Source: Salinispora tropica CNB-440
GTDB lineage: Bacteria; Actinomycetota; Actinomycetes; Mycobacteriales; Micromonosporaceae
Direction: 5' to 3'
Assembly (NCBI RefSeq): GCF_000016425.1
Contig: NC_009380.1
Span: 4,964,144-5,028,143, forward strand
Length of the DNA stretch: 64,000 nt
Both the position numbers and the translations under genes were made by a program. The stretch's first letter is position 1. Each line of letters starts with the position of its first letter. Positions 53,065-61,540 of the stretch are shown here, in pieces. Below the pieces are notes generated by a model. It saw only the letters and a program-made list of their open reading frames with translations, was not told where the DNA came from and made no database searches.

Positions 53065-55194
53065 ATGAGACGCCTGTTCCAGGCGCTGACCGTACTCGCG
53101 GTCACTGCCACCGCCGCGCTCGTCGCCGCAGCGCCGGCACAAGCCGCGACGATCTGCGAGCAGTACGGCACCACCACCATCCAGGACAAGTACATCGTCC
53201 AGAACAACCGCTGGGGCAGCGCCGCCGAGCAGTGCATCGAAACCACCAACAGTGGCTTCCGCATCACCTCGCAGCAGGGATCCACCTCCACCTCCGGGCC
53301 GCCGCTCTCCTACCCGTCGGTGGTGCTCGGATGTCACTACCAGAACTGCTCACCCGGGACCAACCTGCCGGCACAACTCAGGCAGGTCAGCAGCGTTCCG
53401 TCCACAATCAGCTACGGGTACGCGGGCGGCACCTACAACGCCACGTACGACATCTGGATGGACCCGACTCCGAAGACCGACGGAGTGAGCCAGATGGAAA
53501 TCATGATCTGGTTCCACCGACAGGGCTCGATCCAGCCGATCGGCGGCCCGGTCGGCAACACCTCGGTGGGGGGTCGTAACTGGGAGGTCTGGCAGGGCAA
53601 CAACGGCGGCAACGACGTGGTCTCCTACCTCGCACCGGCGACCATCAACAGCTGGTCGTTCAATGTCAAGGACTTCATCGACGACGTCGTCGCGCGCACC
53701 CAGGTCACCAACGACTGGTACCTGACCAGCCTCCAGGCCGGCTTCGAACCGTGGAACGGGGGCGTCGGGCTGGCCGTCGACAACTTCTCCGCTGATGTGA
53801 ACGTCGGAACGAACCCACCACCACCGCCGGGCGACGGCGGCACGATCGTCGGCCAGGACAGCGGACGGTGCCTGGACATCCTGGACCTCGGCACCGCCGA
53901 CGGTACCCCGATCCAGCTCTGGGACTGCACGGCGAACTGGAACCAGCTCTGGAACCGCACCGGCAACACCTTCGTCAACCCACAGACCGGTAAGTGCCTC
54001 GACGTCTCCGGCGGGTCCACCGCCAACGGTGCCCGGGTGCAGCTCTACACCTGCAACGGCACCGGAGCCCAGAACTGGCAGGTCAACGGCGACGGCACCA
54101 TCACCAACCCGCAGTCGGGCAAGTGCCTTGACGCGGTGGAGCTGGGAACCAGCAACGGCACCCGGATCCAGATCTGGGAATGCTTCGGCGGCGGCGGCAC
54201 CCAGCCCAACCAGGTCTGGACGGTCGACGGCGGCACCACGCCACCGGGTGGCGACCAGACCCCGCTGGCGGCCAACGGACAGCTGTACGTCTGCGGTGTG
54301 AACCTGTGCAACCAGCACAACCAGCCGATCCAGCTGCGCGGCATGAGCACCCACGGCCTGCAGTGGTTCAACAACTGCTACAACGACGCCGCACTCAACG
54401 TACTGGCCGACGAGTGGAAAGCTGACCTGTTCCGCATCGCCATGTACGTGCAGGAGGGGGGCTACGAGACCAACCCACCGTGGTTCACCAACCGGGTCAA
54501 CGAACTCGTTGACGAGGCTGAGGAGCGCGGCCTCTACGCCATGATCGACTTTCACACGCTGACGCCGGGCGACCCGATGTACAACCTCGAACGGGCGAAG
54601 ACCTTCTTCGCCGCCGTCGCTTCACGCAACGCCGACAAGAAACACGTCATCTACGAGATCGCCAACGAGCCCAACGGGGTCGGCTGGGGCACCATCAAGA
54701 GCTACGCCGAGCAGGTCATCCCGGTGATCCGGGCCAACGATCCGGACGCCGTGGTCATCGTCGGCACCCGCGGCTGGTCCTCTCTCGGCGTCTCCGAGGG
54801 AGCCAACGCCGACGAGGTCATCAACAATCCGGTCAACGCCAGCAACATCATGTACGCGTTCCACTTCTACGCCGCGTCCCACAAGGACTTCTACCGAGCC
54901 GAGGTGCAGCGTGCGGCGGCGACGTTGCCACTGTTCGTCACCGAGTTCGGCACCGTCGACTACACCGGTGATGGTGGCGTCGACGTGGGCAGCACCAACG
55001 CCTGGATCGACCTGCTCGACCAGCTGAAGATCGGCTACGCGAACTGGACCTACTCCGATGCCAACGAGGGCAGTGGAGCATTCCAGTCTGGGACCTGCAA
55101 CAGCGGCACCTTCTCCGGGACATCGAACCTCACCGTCTCCGGCAATCTCCTCCGCAGCCGGATCAGCACCCCCGACAACTTCCCGACGAGTTGA
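53065..55194 (+). CDS. secreted bifunctional endoglucanase GH12-CBM13-GH5
   Basis: A 709-residue secreted cellulase. Signal peptide cleavage is near AQAAT. The GH12 domain (about 28-250) has the nucleophile in MEIMIWF and the acid/base in AGFEPW. A ricin-type CBM13 of three repeats (about 258-395) has SGRCLDILDLG, TGKCLDVSGGS and SGKCLDAVELG. The GH5 domain (about 405-705) has the acid/base in YEIANEPNG and the nucleophile in VTEFGTVD. Two unrelated endoglucanases (both retaining) on one chain should act on beta-1,4-glucans. AAGGAGG precedes ATG 53065. A near-perfect CebR box lies upstream. Confidence 0.92.
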   Translation: MRRLFQALTVLAVTATAALVAAAPAQAATICEQYGTTTIQDKYIVQNNRWGSAAEQCIETTNSGFRITSQQGSTSTSGPPLSYPSVVLGCHYQNCSPGTNLPAQLRQVSSVPSTISYGYAGGTYNATYDIWMDPTPKTDGVSQMEIMIWFHRQGSIQPIGGPVGNTSVGGRNWEVWQGNNGGNDVVSYLAPATINSWSFNVKDFIDDVVARTQVTNDWYLTSLQAGFEPWNGGVGLAVDNFSADVNVGTNPPPPPGDGGTIVGQDSGRCLDILDLGTADGTPIQLWDCTANWNQLWNRTGNTFVNPQTGKCLDVSGGSTANGARVQLYTCNGTGAQNWQVNGDGTITNPQSGKCLDAVELGTSNGTRIQIWECFGGGGTQPNQVWTVDGGTTPPGGDQTPLAANGQLYVCGVNLCNQHNQPIQLRGMSTHGLQWFNNCYNDAALNVLADEWKADLFRIAMYVQEGGYETNPPWFTNRVNELVDEAEERGLYAMIDFHTLTPGDPMYNLERAKTFFAAVASRNADKKHVIYEIANEPNGVGWGTIKSYAEQVIPVIRANDPDAVVIVGTRGWSSLGVSEGANADEVINNPVNASNIMYAFHFYAASHKDFYRAEVQRAAATLPLFVTEFGTVDYTGDGGVDVGSTNAWIDLLDQLKIGYANWTYSDANEGSGAFQSGTCNSGTFSGTSNLTVSGNLLRSRISTPDNFPTS

Positions 55195-55304
55195 CCTCGT
55201 CCTGACTCCGGTCGGCCCGTGGCCGGCGGCGGAAGGCTCTCCCCAGCCTCACCCACCGCCGGCAACGGGCCACGCTGTCGGTGTGGCTATCCACGCGTGC
55301 TCGG

Positions 55305-56213
55305 TCAGGGCTGGATCTTCCCTGAGCCTTGGCGAGGCGCGGTCAGCGTGGGGGTGAGAGCGGCGGCGACCTCTTCGGCGAACTCCTCGTGGACGAAGAG
55401 TTTGCCGCGCCGGACTTCGCGCAGGCGAACGTCACCCGGGAAACCGGACATCATCGCGCGGGTCCAGGCCACCGGGAAGTAGGGGTCGTCGGCACCCCAG
55501 ACCAGTTGGACCGGAACGGTGATGCGGGAATGCAGCCCAGCGAGAGCGTCGAAAGCCGAGAAGTCGAAGTTCCGGGGGAACTGACCGAAGGCCCAACGCC
55601 GGTCAGCGCTTTCCTTGAGGGGCCGCAGGAAGAACTCCGCGAAGTCTCCGTCCAGAAGGTCTCGGTCGTGGAAGGCATCGCCGAGGACGAACCGGTTTCG
55701 CCGCAGCGGTCTGATGTTCGACGCCACCGTCAGCAGACGCTCGAATCCGGGTAGGTGGCGGGTGGCGAACAGCAGCGAAAGGCGCCAGTGGGCCCCCTGC
55801 GGCTGCTCGGTGTCGATCAGACCCCAGGATCGGACGCGAGGATCACCCGCCAGCGCATGTCGCGCGATGAGCCCGCCACTGTCATGGCCGACAACCGCCA
55901 CCTCGTCCAGGGCTAGGGTGTCCACGACGCGTCGTACCGCAGCCGACTGGGCGGCGATATTGATGCGGGCGGTGCGGTCAAAGCGGCTGTCACCTGCCCC
56001 AACGAGATCAATAACGTGACAACGAAGGTGCGGAACGAAGAACGGCAAAAGGCTGCGGAATGTTGCCCCACTGACTGGCCATCCGTGCACAAAGAGCACG
56101 TCTGGCCCCTCCCCGATACTGCGAACCGCGACCTGGCCATGACCCACGTCAACAAAGCGATCTGGTCGGGCACGGAACAGATCGGCGGCCTGCGCGGCGG
56201 TAAGTTCAGGCAT
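55305..56213 (-). CDS. alpha/beta-hydrolase, epoxide-hydrolase/dehalogenase-like
   Basis: A 302-residue cytoplasmic hydrolase. The oxyanion segment is VHGWPVSGATF (about 42-52), typical of epoxide hydrolases (HGWP). The nucleophile elbow is GHDSGGLIARHAL near residue 110, where Asp sits in the place used by epoxide hydrolases and haloalkane dehalogenases. The cap region is about 150-220 and VQLVWGADDPYFPV carries the catalytic acid. The usual G-H-W/F late His motif is replaced by KLFVHEEFAEEV. An operator palindrome (56336-56348) lies 123 bases upstream and matches one before the neighbouring regulator, so that regulator probably controls it. Confidence 0.82.
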   Translation of the reverse strand: MPELTAAQAADLFRARPDRFVDVGHGQVAVRSIGEGPDVLFVHGWPVSGATFRSLLPFFVPHLRCHVIDLVGAGDSRFDRTARINIAAQSAAVRRVVDTLALDEVAVVGHDSGGLIARHALAGDPRVRSWGLIDTEQPQGAHWRLSLLFATRHLPGFERLLTVASNIRPLRRNRFVLGDAFHDRDLLDGDFAEFFLRPLKESADRRWAFGQFPRNFDFSAFDALAGLHSRITVPVQLVWGADDPYFPVAWTRAMMSGFPGDVRLREVRRGKLFVHEEFAEEVAAALTPTLTAPRQGSGKIQP

Positions 56214-56335
56214 CGATTCACTCCTGTCGACATTACGTGGCGTGGCGGAGCCACCGAGGGAGAGCGAACCGCTACTGTCGCCGGCAGTACGCTCGCCATA
56301 ACTCGACGGTGACAGTCAACGAGCACCCTGTCGAT

Positions 56336-56348
56336 TACCTACGAGGTA
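56336..56348. promoter_or_regulatory. operator TACCT-ACG-AGGTA upstream of the hydrolase
   Basis: A 5-3-5 palindrome set in ATTACCTACGAGGTAGG. It matches the site at 57307-57319 before the regulator gene (ATTACCTGCAAGGTAGC) in both arms and flanks. Both lie in promoter positions for leftward genes, so the MmyB-type regulator probably binds both. Confidence 0.7.
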
Positions 56349-56475
56349 GGGAGCCCTGTTCAGCGGCCGGAGCTGCCTCACTGAGAACAGCGTCGTTGCC
56401 CTCACCCCGCCGAGCAGAGGCCACGCCAGCGCGAAGGGCGCATGACAGGGCCAGCTATCAGCCGGAAACAACGGT

Positions 56476-57270
56476 TCAGCTGGGATCCGAACGCCGAGTT
56501 CTCAGTTCTCGCGCGGTCTCCTCGTCGGCGGGGTAGAACGACTCGATCGACAACTCGGAGAGGGTGACGTCCAACGGCGTACCGAAGGTTGCCAACGTGG
56601 TAAAGAGGTTGAGTACCCGGCCGCCTCGACGCAGCCGCACCGGCACCACGATATCGTTGGCTGTCGGGCCGCTGGCGTGGGTTTCGCCGCCGGGGTAGCC
56701 ACGCAGCTCCTCCTCAAGGTCAGCCAGATCCGGGTCACCACTGAATTCCACCTGCCGGCTCAGCCGATGCAACAGGTGCGACCGCCACTCGCCAAGGTTC
56801 ACGATGTGCGGGGCCAGCCCGTTCGGATGCAGGCTCGCCCGGAGGACATTCGCCGGCGGTACGAGCAGCCGGGGTGCCACCAGGTCGGTGAGCACCGACA
56901 GGCTCTCGTTGGCCGCTACCAGGTTCCAGCTCCGGTCAACGACCACGGCAGGGTACGGTTCGTGCCCGTCCAGCACCTGCCGGATGGCGGAGCGGATGAC
57001 GGTCATGGGCGGGGCGTCCAGCGCGTTTTCTGAATAGACCGGCGCAAACCCGGCGGCCAACAGCAGCCGATTCCGCTCCCGCAACGCCAGGTCCAGCCGA
57101 TCCGCCAGTTGCAACACCATCTCTCGGCTCGGCGACGAGCGGCCGGTCTCCAGGAAGCTGAGGTGCCGGGTGGAGATGTCGGCCCGGATGGAGAGCTCAA
57201 GCTGGCTGAGTCGGCGCCGACGACGCCAGTCCCGCAGCAACACCCCAACAGCGGGTCTCGAAACGGTCAT
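56476..57270 (-). CDS. XRE-family regulator with MmyB-like ligand-binding domain
   Basis: A 264-residue regulator starting at ATG 57270 (MTVSRPAVGVLLRDWRRRRR). The N-terminal HTH is LSQLELSIRADISTRHLSFLETGRSSPS (about 22-50). The rest is an MmyB-like PAS/ligand-binding domain with YPAVVVDRSWNLVAAN, RLLVPPANVLRASLHPNGLAP and a C-terminal FATLATFGTPLDVTLSELSIESFYP-like stretch. It probably represses its own gene and the hydrolase by binding the shared TACCT-N3-AGGTA palindromes. The ligand is unknown; MmyB-type domains in studied cases bind fatty-acid-like molecules. Confidence 0.88.
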   Translation of the reverse strand: MTVSRPAVGVLLRDWRRRRRLSQLELSIRADISTRHLSFLETGRSSPSREMVLQLADRLDLALRERNRLLLAAGFAPVYSENALDAPPMTVIRSAIRQVLDGHEPYPAVVVDRSWNLVAANESLSVLTDLVAPRLLVPPANVLRASLHPNGLAPHIVNLGEWRSHLLHRLSRQVEFSGDPDLADLEEELRGYPGGETHASGPTANDIVVPVRLRRGGRVLNLFTTLATFGTPLDVTLSELSIESFYPADEETARELRTRRSDPS

Positions 57271-57306
57271 CCCAGCATCGTGCGTCGCCGGCTTCACCCT
57301 GTCCAT

Positions 57307-57319
57307 TACCTGCAAGGTA
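57307..57319. promoter_or_regulatory. operator TACCT-GCA-AGGTA upstream of the regulator
   Basis: A 5-3-5 palindrome 37 bases before the regulator start, with a further half-site TACCTGCA at 57325. It matches the operator before the hydrolase. The position fits negative autoregulation. Confidence 0.75.
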
Positions 57320-57345
57320 GCGCCCTACCTGCAACCCGCTCCCGA

Positions 57346-58494
57346 TTACCAGGTGACCAGGAGTTCGGCGGGGCCGTGCGTACGAAACGTCGGCCGCCAA
57401 CGGACCTGTGCCACGGGTAGGGCGAGCGCCAGGTCGGGCAGCCGCCGGGCCAGGACAGTGAGCGCCTCCTCGGCCTCGACACGGGCCAGGGCCGCGCCGA
57501 GGCAGAAGTGGGGGCCGTTGCCGAAGGCGAGCCGTGCGGCGTTGCCGGCTGTTCCCCGGGTGGCGGCGGCGATGCTGAGCAGCACGATGTCGCCGGCCGG
57601 GATCGTGGCGCCCCCGATGGTCATCTCCTCGGTGGGAAAGCGACGAACGGCGGCGGGTGCGGGAGGTTCGAGGCGCAGCGTCTCCTCGATCGCCTCGGGA
57701 AGCTGCACCCCACGGAGTCCGCCGTGGTCGAGTAGGCGTAGCACGGTCGAGGCGATCAGGTTGGCGGTGTTCTCGTACCCGGCGAACAGGATCAGGAAGG
57801 CCAGTGAGGTGAGCTCGTCCCGGGTGAGCCGGTCCCCGTCCTGCTCGATCGTGACCAGGGCGCTCAACAGGTCGTCGCCGGGTTGCTGACGCTTCGTGTC
57901 GATGAGGTCGACGACGTAGCCGTGTAGTTCGACGACCGCCTGCCGGATCGCGTCTCGGTCCGGCGGGTAGCTGGTGAGCATCGTGTCGGTCCAGGTCCGC
58001 AGATCTGCGCGACCAGCTTCCGGTACGCCCATCAGGTCGGCGATGACCTGGACGGACAGCGGCGTGCAGTAGCCGGTGACCAGGTCGACAGGACCGCTCG
58101 TGGCGACCAGGGTGTCCAGGAGATGCTCGGCCGTTCGCCGGATCCGCGGACGCAACGCGGAGACTCGCTGCGGGCTGAACGCCGGGCCGACCAGGCGGCG
58201 CAGCCGGGTGTGGTCGGGTGCGTCCAGGTTGAGCAGGTTCGCATCGAGGGCCGGCGGTAGCGCGAAACCGGACCAGCTGCCCCGGCTGTGCCTCCGGTTG
58301 AGGGCCAGGCGGGGGTCGGTCAGCGCCCGGGAAACCAGTTTCGGGTTGGTGACCAGCCAGGCCAGGGAAGAGTCCGGCAGCAGCACCTGGTGCACGTCTC
58401 CGGCATTCCGAAGCTGGTCGTACTCCTGCCCGAGTCGCGCGCCGGAGCGGGGGATCGGGGCCAGCTCAGCCCTCATCGTCGGGTCTTGAGACAT
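57346..58494 (-). CDS. cytochrome P450 with shortened meander region
   Basis: A 382-residue bacterial P450. The I-helix has AGYENTANL in place of the usual AG-x-D/E-T, the K-helix ExxR is EETLRLE, and the heme loop is FGNGPHFCLGAALAR with Cys331 as the iron ligand. The stretch between the K' helix and the heme loop normally reads like ANRDPxxFPDPxxFDxxR but here is only ATRGTAGNAARLAFGNG, about 14 residues short. The fold may still form, or the protein may be impaired. ATG 58494 is used; GTG 58497 is equivalent. The neighbouring genes give no clear pathway. Substrate is unknown. Confidence 0.87.
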   Translation of the reverse strand: MSQDPTMRAELAPIPRSGARLGQEYDQLRNAGDVHQVLLPDSSLAWLVTNPKLVSRALTDPRLALNRRHSRGSWSGFALPPALDANLLNLDAPDHTRLRRLVGPAFSPQRVSALRPRIRRTAEHLLDTLVATSGPVDLVTGYCTPLSVQVIADLMGVPEAGRADLRTWTDTMLTSYPPDRDAIRQAVVELHGYVVDLIDTKRQQPGDDLLSALVTIEQDGDRLTRDELTSLAFLILFAGYENTANLIASTVLRLLDHGGLRGVQLPEAIEETLRLEPPAPAAVRRFPTEEMTIGGATIPAGDIVLLSIAAATRGTAGNAARLAFGNGPHFCLGAALARVEAEEALTVLARRLPDLALALPVAQVRWRPTFRTHGPAELLVTW

Positions 58495-58627
58495 CACGCC
58501 AGAGTAGCGGCGCTCTCGCCGACGGTCCGAAGTGGCACGAGGCTGCTCGGCGAGCCGAACTGGTCAGGATCAGCTCGCCGAGCCCCCGCTGCCGACCGTC
58601 CTCAACCGCCGGGTGACGATCGGTCGA

Positions 58628-59062
58628 TCACGGTACGAGTAGCACGCGCCGGGCGAGACCGGGATCCCGCAACGGCTTGACCGCCAACCGTACGAGGGTC
58701 AGTGCGTTGTCGTCGCCGGCGATCCGGTTGGCGCTGAGCTCGTCGCAGGAGAGGCACTGGTGAATGATCATCCATTCACCATCGGGCCGCGCCGACATGC
58801 TCAACGCTTCCATCCGGCCGCCGCAGCTCGCGGCTCGGTCGCCGGGGACTCGCCGGTCCACGTGCAGACTGGCCAGGCAGTTCGGGCAGTGATTGCGGTG
58901 CGTGGTGCCGGGTGCCTCCGCCGACACATCCAGCCGGCAGCCCACGCATCGGAAGTCGTTCGCCCGATGCCCACCGCCCCGGCCGTGCAGGACATCCTTG
59001 TGCCGCTGTGGTCGCCGGGTGGCTCGCGCCCGCTCGTGCGAGCGTCTACTACGCCTTGGCAT
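58628..59062 (-). CDS. RNHCP zinc-ribbon protein (paralogue 2)
   Basis: A 144-residue protein with an RNHCP domain: RCVGCRLDV with paired cysteines, THRNHCPNCLASLHVD (the namesake motif) and IIHQCLSCDELSANRIAGDD. The cysteine pairs suggest two zinc sites. The basic N-terminus (RRSRRSHERARATRRPQ) may bind nucleic acid. GGAGG precedes ATG 59062. It follows the first paralogue by 20 bases in the same orientation, so the two form an operon. Function of the family is not established. Confidence 0.85.
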   Translation of the reverse strand: MPRRSRRSHERARATRRPQRHKDVLHGRGGGHRANDFRCVGCRLDVSAEAPGTTHRNHCPNCLASLHVDRRVPGDRAASCGGRMEALSMSARPDGEWMIIHQCLSCDELSANRIAGDDNALTLVRLAVKPLRDPGLARRVLLVP

Positions 59063-59082
59063 CCTCGATACCTCCAATCGAT

Positions 59083-59466
59083 TCAGAGATCACCGAAGGT
59101 TTCGAGTGGGAACGGAGGCTGCGCCAGTGGGCGCACGGCCACGCGCATCAGGATGAGCTGGTTGTCGTCGGCGCAGACGGGGTTGGAGGTCAGCTCATCG
59201 CAGCGTATGCAGCGGTGGATGACCATCCAGTCGCCGGTGCGGAGCACGGCGATCGCGATCGGCGACATCCGACCCTGACAGTCACTGGGACCACCCTCGA
59301 CGTGGTCGTGAACGTGCTGGGAGTGCAGACAGGACGGGCAGTGATTTCGCCGCGTGCCGTCCCCGGCGGCAGCGGGCACGGTCAGGCCGCACCGAATGCA
59401 GGAGAACGTACCGATCTTCAGGATGTTCTGCGATGTGCGCGAGAGAGTCTTCTTGGTGTTGGACAC
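59083..59466 (-). CDS. RNHCP zinc-ribbon protein (paralogue 1)
   Basis: A 127-residue RNHCP-domain protein, best start GTG 59466 behind AAGGAG. It has SCIRCGLTV, RRNHCPSCLHSQHVHDHVEG, and VIHRCIRCDELTSNPVCADDN, so it retains all cysteine pairs seen in its neighbour. The two share order and spacing of motifs but differ in the basic N-terminal part (KKTLSRTSQNILK here). A duplication within this locus is likely. Confidence 0.85.
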   Translation of the reverse strand: MSNTKKTLSRTSQNILKIGTFSCIRCGLTVPAAAGDGTRRNHCPSCLHSQHVHDHVEGGPSDCQGRMSPIAIAVLRTGDWMVIHRCIRCDELTSNPVCADDNQLILMRVAVRPLAQPPFPLETFGDL

Positions 59467-60050
59467 CCGGGGTGCTCCTTGCTGAGATGTCGGTAAGGAC
59501 AGCAAGAGCAGGCCGAGCAAGCCTCGCCCCCACCCGTCGTGGCATACGCGGGCTGGGCATGGGTGGCTGAGTCAGGCACCGGAAGGCGACGTCCGGTCAG
59601 GTGCCGCTCGGAAGAAGCGGCTTCAGGAAACGGACGACTGGACGGTGCAGCGAGGCGCACTCGGCGCGGGCTGGAACATAAAATCTCTCTCCTAGGCAAC
59701 GGGCCCTGAGCAGGGTGACGGAACTTTCGTCAGGGTAGACAGCCACACCGCCGCTGTCACCCGGATTATCGAGCGTCCACCTCCCCATGACCAGCGAAGA
59801 CCGCCGTCGCGCATGCTGCCAACGCTCGGGGGATGGCCGCCACCACGGACGTGCCGCTGGTAGGGAGTCGACCAGAGCCACAGCATGCCCGATCTGATGC
59901 TTTATGTCGTATTTGATGTGAAACATGGGCTTCTGTCGGTTTACCGTGCGGAGTGGTTGCTACCGCCGGACCGGTAGCCGAGGAGCATCGCCCGACCTGC
60001 CCCGGGTTGGTGGCTCCTCGCCGCGCACGGGGAAGGACACCGACACCGCG
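59467..60050. other. 584-bp intergenic region, no convincing gene
   Basis: Between the RNHCP pair (leftward) and the beta-helix gene (rightward). A possible 18-codon leader reading frame on the minus strand (59679 to 59623) starts at an ATG behind AGGAGAGAG, in a position to lead the RNHCP operon. A 109-codon open frame there (59926 to 59597) has no recognisable domain. The base composition is less GC-rich near 59880-59930, consistent with promoters. Confidence 0.5.
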
Positions 60051-61448
60051 ATGAACCATCAGAACCACAGCCACGAACCTGAACCGGACCACCGCCCTGG
60101 CGGATACCGGGCCTGGTCCCGGCGGCGGTGGTGGGCCGTCGGGCTGGCTGGCGTGGTCGGCCTGACCCTCACCACCGTCGGCATCGTCGCCGCCACCCCG
60201 GCCGCCGACTCCATCGGACGCGCACTCACTATCGATGATCGCGCGGAGCAGCCCCACCAGCCCTACCGCGACGACCGCGGCAAGAAAGGCGACCCGGGCA
60301 AACGCGACGACAAGGGGAAGCGGGAGAAGGAGGAGAAGAAGCCGCAGGGGACGCCCGTGCCCTGCGATGCCGACGCGCTCATCGCCGCGATCACCCTCGC
60401 CAACGCCCGCGGCGGCGCCACCCTCAACCTCGCCAAAGACTGCACCTACCTCCTCACCGCCGACCTCGACGGCAACGGCCTCCCCGTCATCACCACCCCC
60501 ATCACCCTCAACGGCAACAAAAACACCACCCTCGAACGCGCCGCCGCCGCCGACCAGTTCCGCATCCTCACCGTCAACGTCGGCGGCGACCTCACCCTCA
60601 ACCACCTCAAGGTCACCGGCGGCCACACCACCGACGACGGCGGCGGCATCCTCGTCAACCCCGGCGGAGCGTTGACCACCAACCACAGCACCATCACCCG
60701 CAACATCGCCGACAGCGACGGCGGTGGAATCGCCAACAACGGCACCACCCGGATCACACACTCCACCATCAGCCACAACACCGCCGCCGGCTCCGACGGT
60801 GGCGGGATCTTGAACTCGGGCTTGCTCACCATTGACGAGTCCCAGATCCGCAGCAACACCGCCGCGCAGGGCGGCGGCATCGCCAGCACCACCGGCACCG
60901 TCCAGCTCACACACAGCACCGTCAGCGCCAACCAAGCAACGTTCTATGGTGGCCTGACCCTGGTGAACACCAGCAGCACGGTTGCCGACACCCACATCAC
61001 GCACAACAACGCCGAGCAAACCGGTGGCGTCCGCGTCCTTGACGGACAGCTCACTCTGCGTTCCGTCGTACTGGCCCAGAACTCGGGGACACTCAGCCGC
61101 GTCGGCGGCCTCGCGGTCGACCCTGCCACGCCAGTCGTCGTGGAGGACAGCGTCATCACCGGGAACACCGCTGCCAAGGACGGCGGCGGCATCTACAACG
61201 CCGGCGACCTGGTGGTACGGCGTACGAGGATCAGCGGCAACCAGGCCGAGCAGGGCGGCGGCATCTACAACACCGCGACTGGCACCGTCACCCTCAACGC
61301 CACGAAGATCGTTAAGAACACCGCCGACATCGACGGTGGGGGCAGCTTCAACGACGGCGGCACGGTGAACCTGAACACCGCCACCGGCACCATAGTGATC
61401 AACAATCGGCCGGACAACTGCGTCAACGTTTCCGGCTGCGCGGGCTGA
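60051..61448 (+). CDS. exported right-handed parallel beta-helix repeat protein
   Basis: A 465-residue protein from ATG 60051. A signal-anchor helix (about 29-50) follows an Arg-rich start. A charged Lys/Asp/Glu linker (about 65-95) leads to a parallel beta-helix of about 350 residues with repeating 'D-G-G-G-I-x-N' turns (GGGILVNPGGALTTNHSTI, GGGIANNGTTRITHSTI, GGGILNSGLLTIDESQI, GGGIYNAGDLVVRRTRI). Such solenoids occur in pectate-lyase-like enzymes and adhesins; no catalytic triad is evident. It is probably a surface adhesin or glycan-binding protein. The C-terminus has a Cys pair (NCVNVSGC). Start assignment is by the signal-like N-terminus. Confidence 0.82.
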   Translation: MNHQNHSHEPEPDHRPGGYRAWSRRRWWAVGLAGVVGLTLTTVGIVAATPAADSIGRALTIDDRAEQPHQPYRDDRGKKGDPGKRDDKGKREKEEKKPQGTPVPCDADALIAAITLANARGGATLNLAKDCTYLLTADLDGNGLPVITTPITLNGNKNTTLERAAAADQFRILTVNVGGDLTLNHLKVTGGHTTDDGGGILVNPGGALTTNHSTITRNIADSDGGGIANNGTTRITHSTISHNTAAGSDGGGILNSGLLTIDESQIRSNTAAQGGGIASTTGTVQLTHSTVSANQATFYGGLTLVNTSSTVADTHITHNNAEQTGGVRVLDGQLTLRSVVLAQNSGTLSRVGGLAVDPATPVVVEDSVITGNTAAKDGGGIYNAGDLVVRRTRISGNQAEQGGGIYNTATGTVTLNATKIVKNTADIDGGGSFNDGGTVNLNTATGTIVINNRPDNCVNVSGCAG

Positions 61449-61540
61449 CCTCCAGCACCAGGTCAACCCGATCCCTGAGATCACGGTCCCGCCCCTCGCC
61501 CAGCGGCGAGGGGCGGGACCACGCATACCCTTCCACCTGG

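Noticed and set aside
59597..59926. 109-codon minus-strand frame with a GDSGG string
   Set aside because: The string resembles a serine-protease motif by chance; no His or Asp partner, no signal peptide and no family resemblance.
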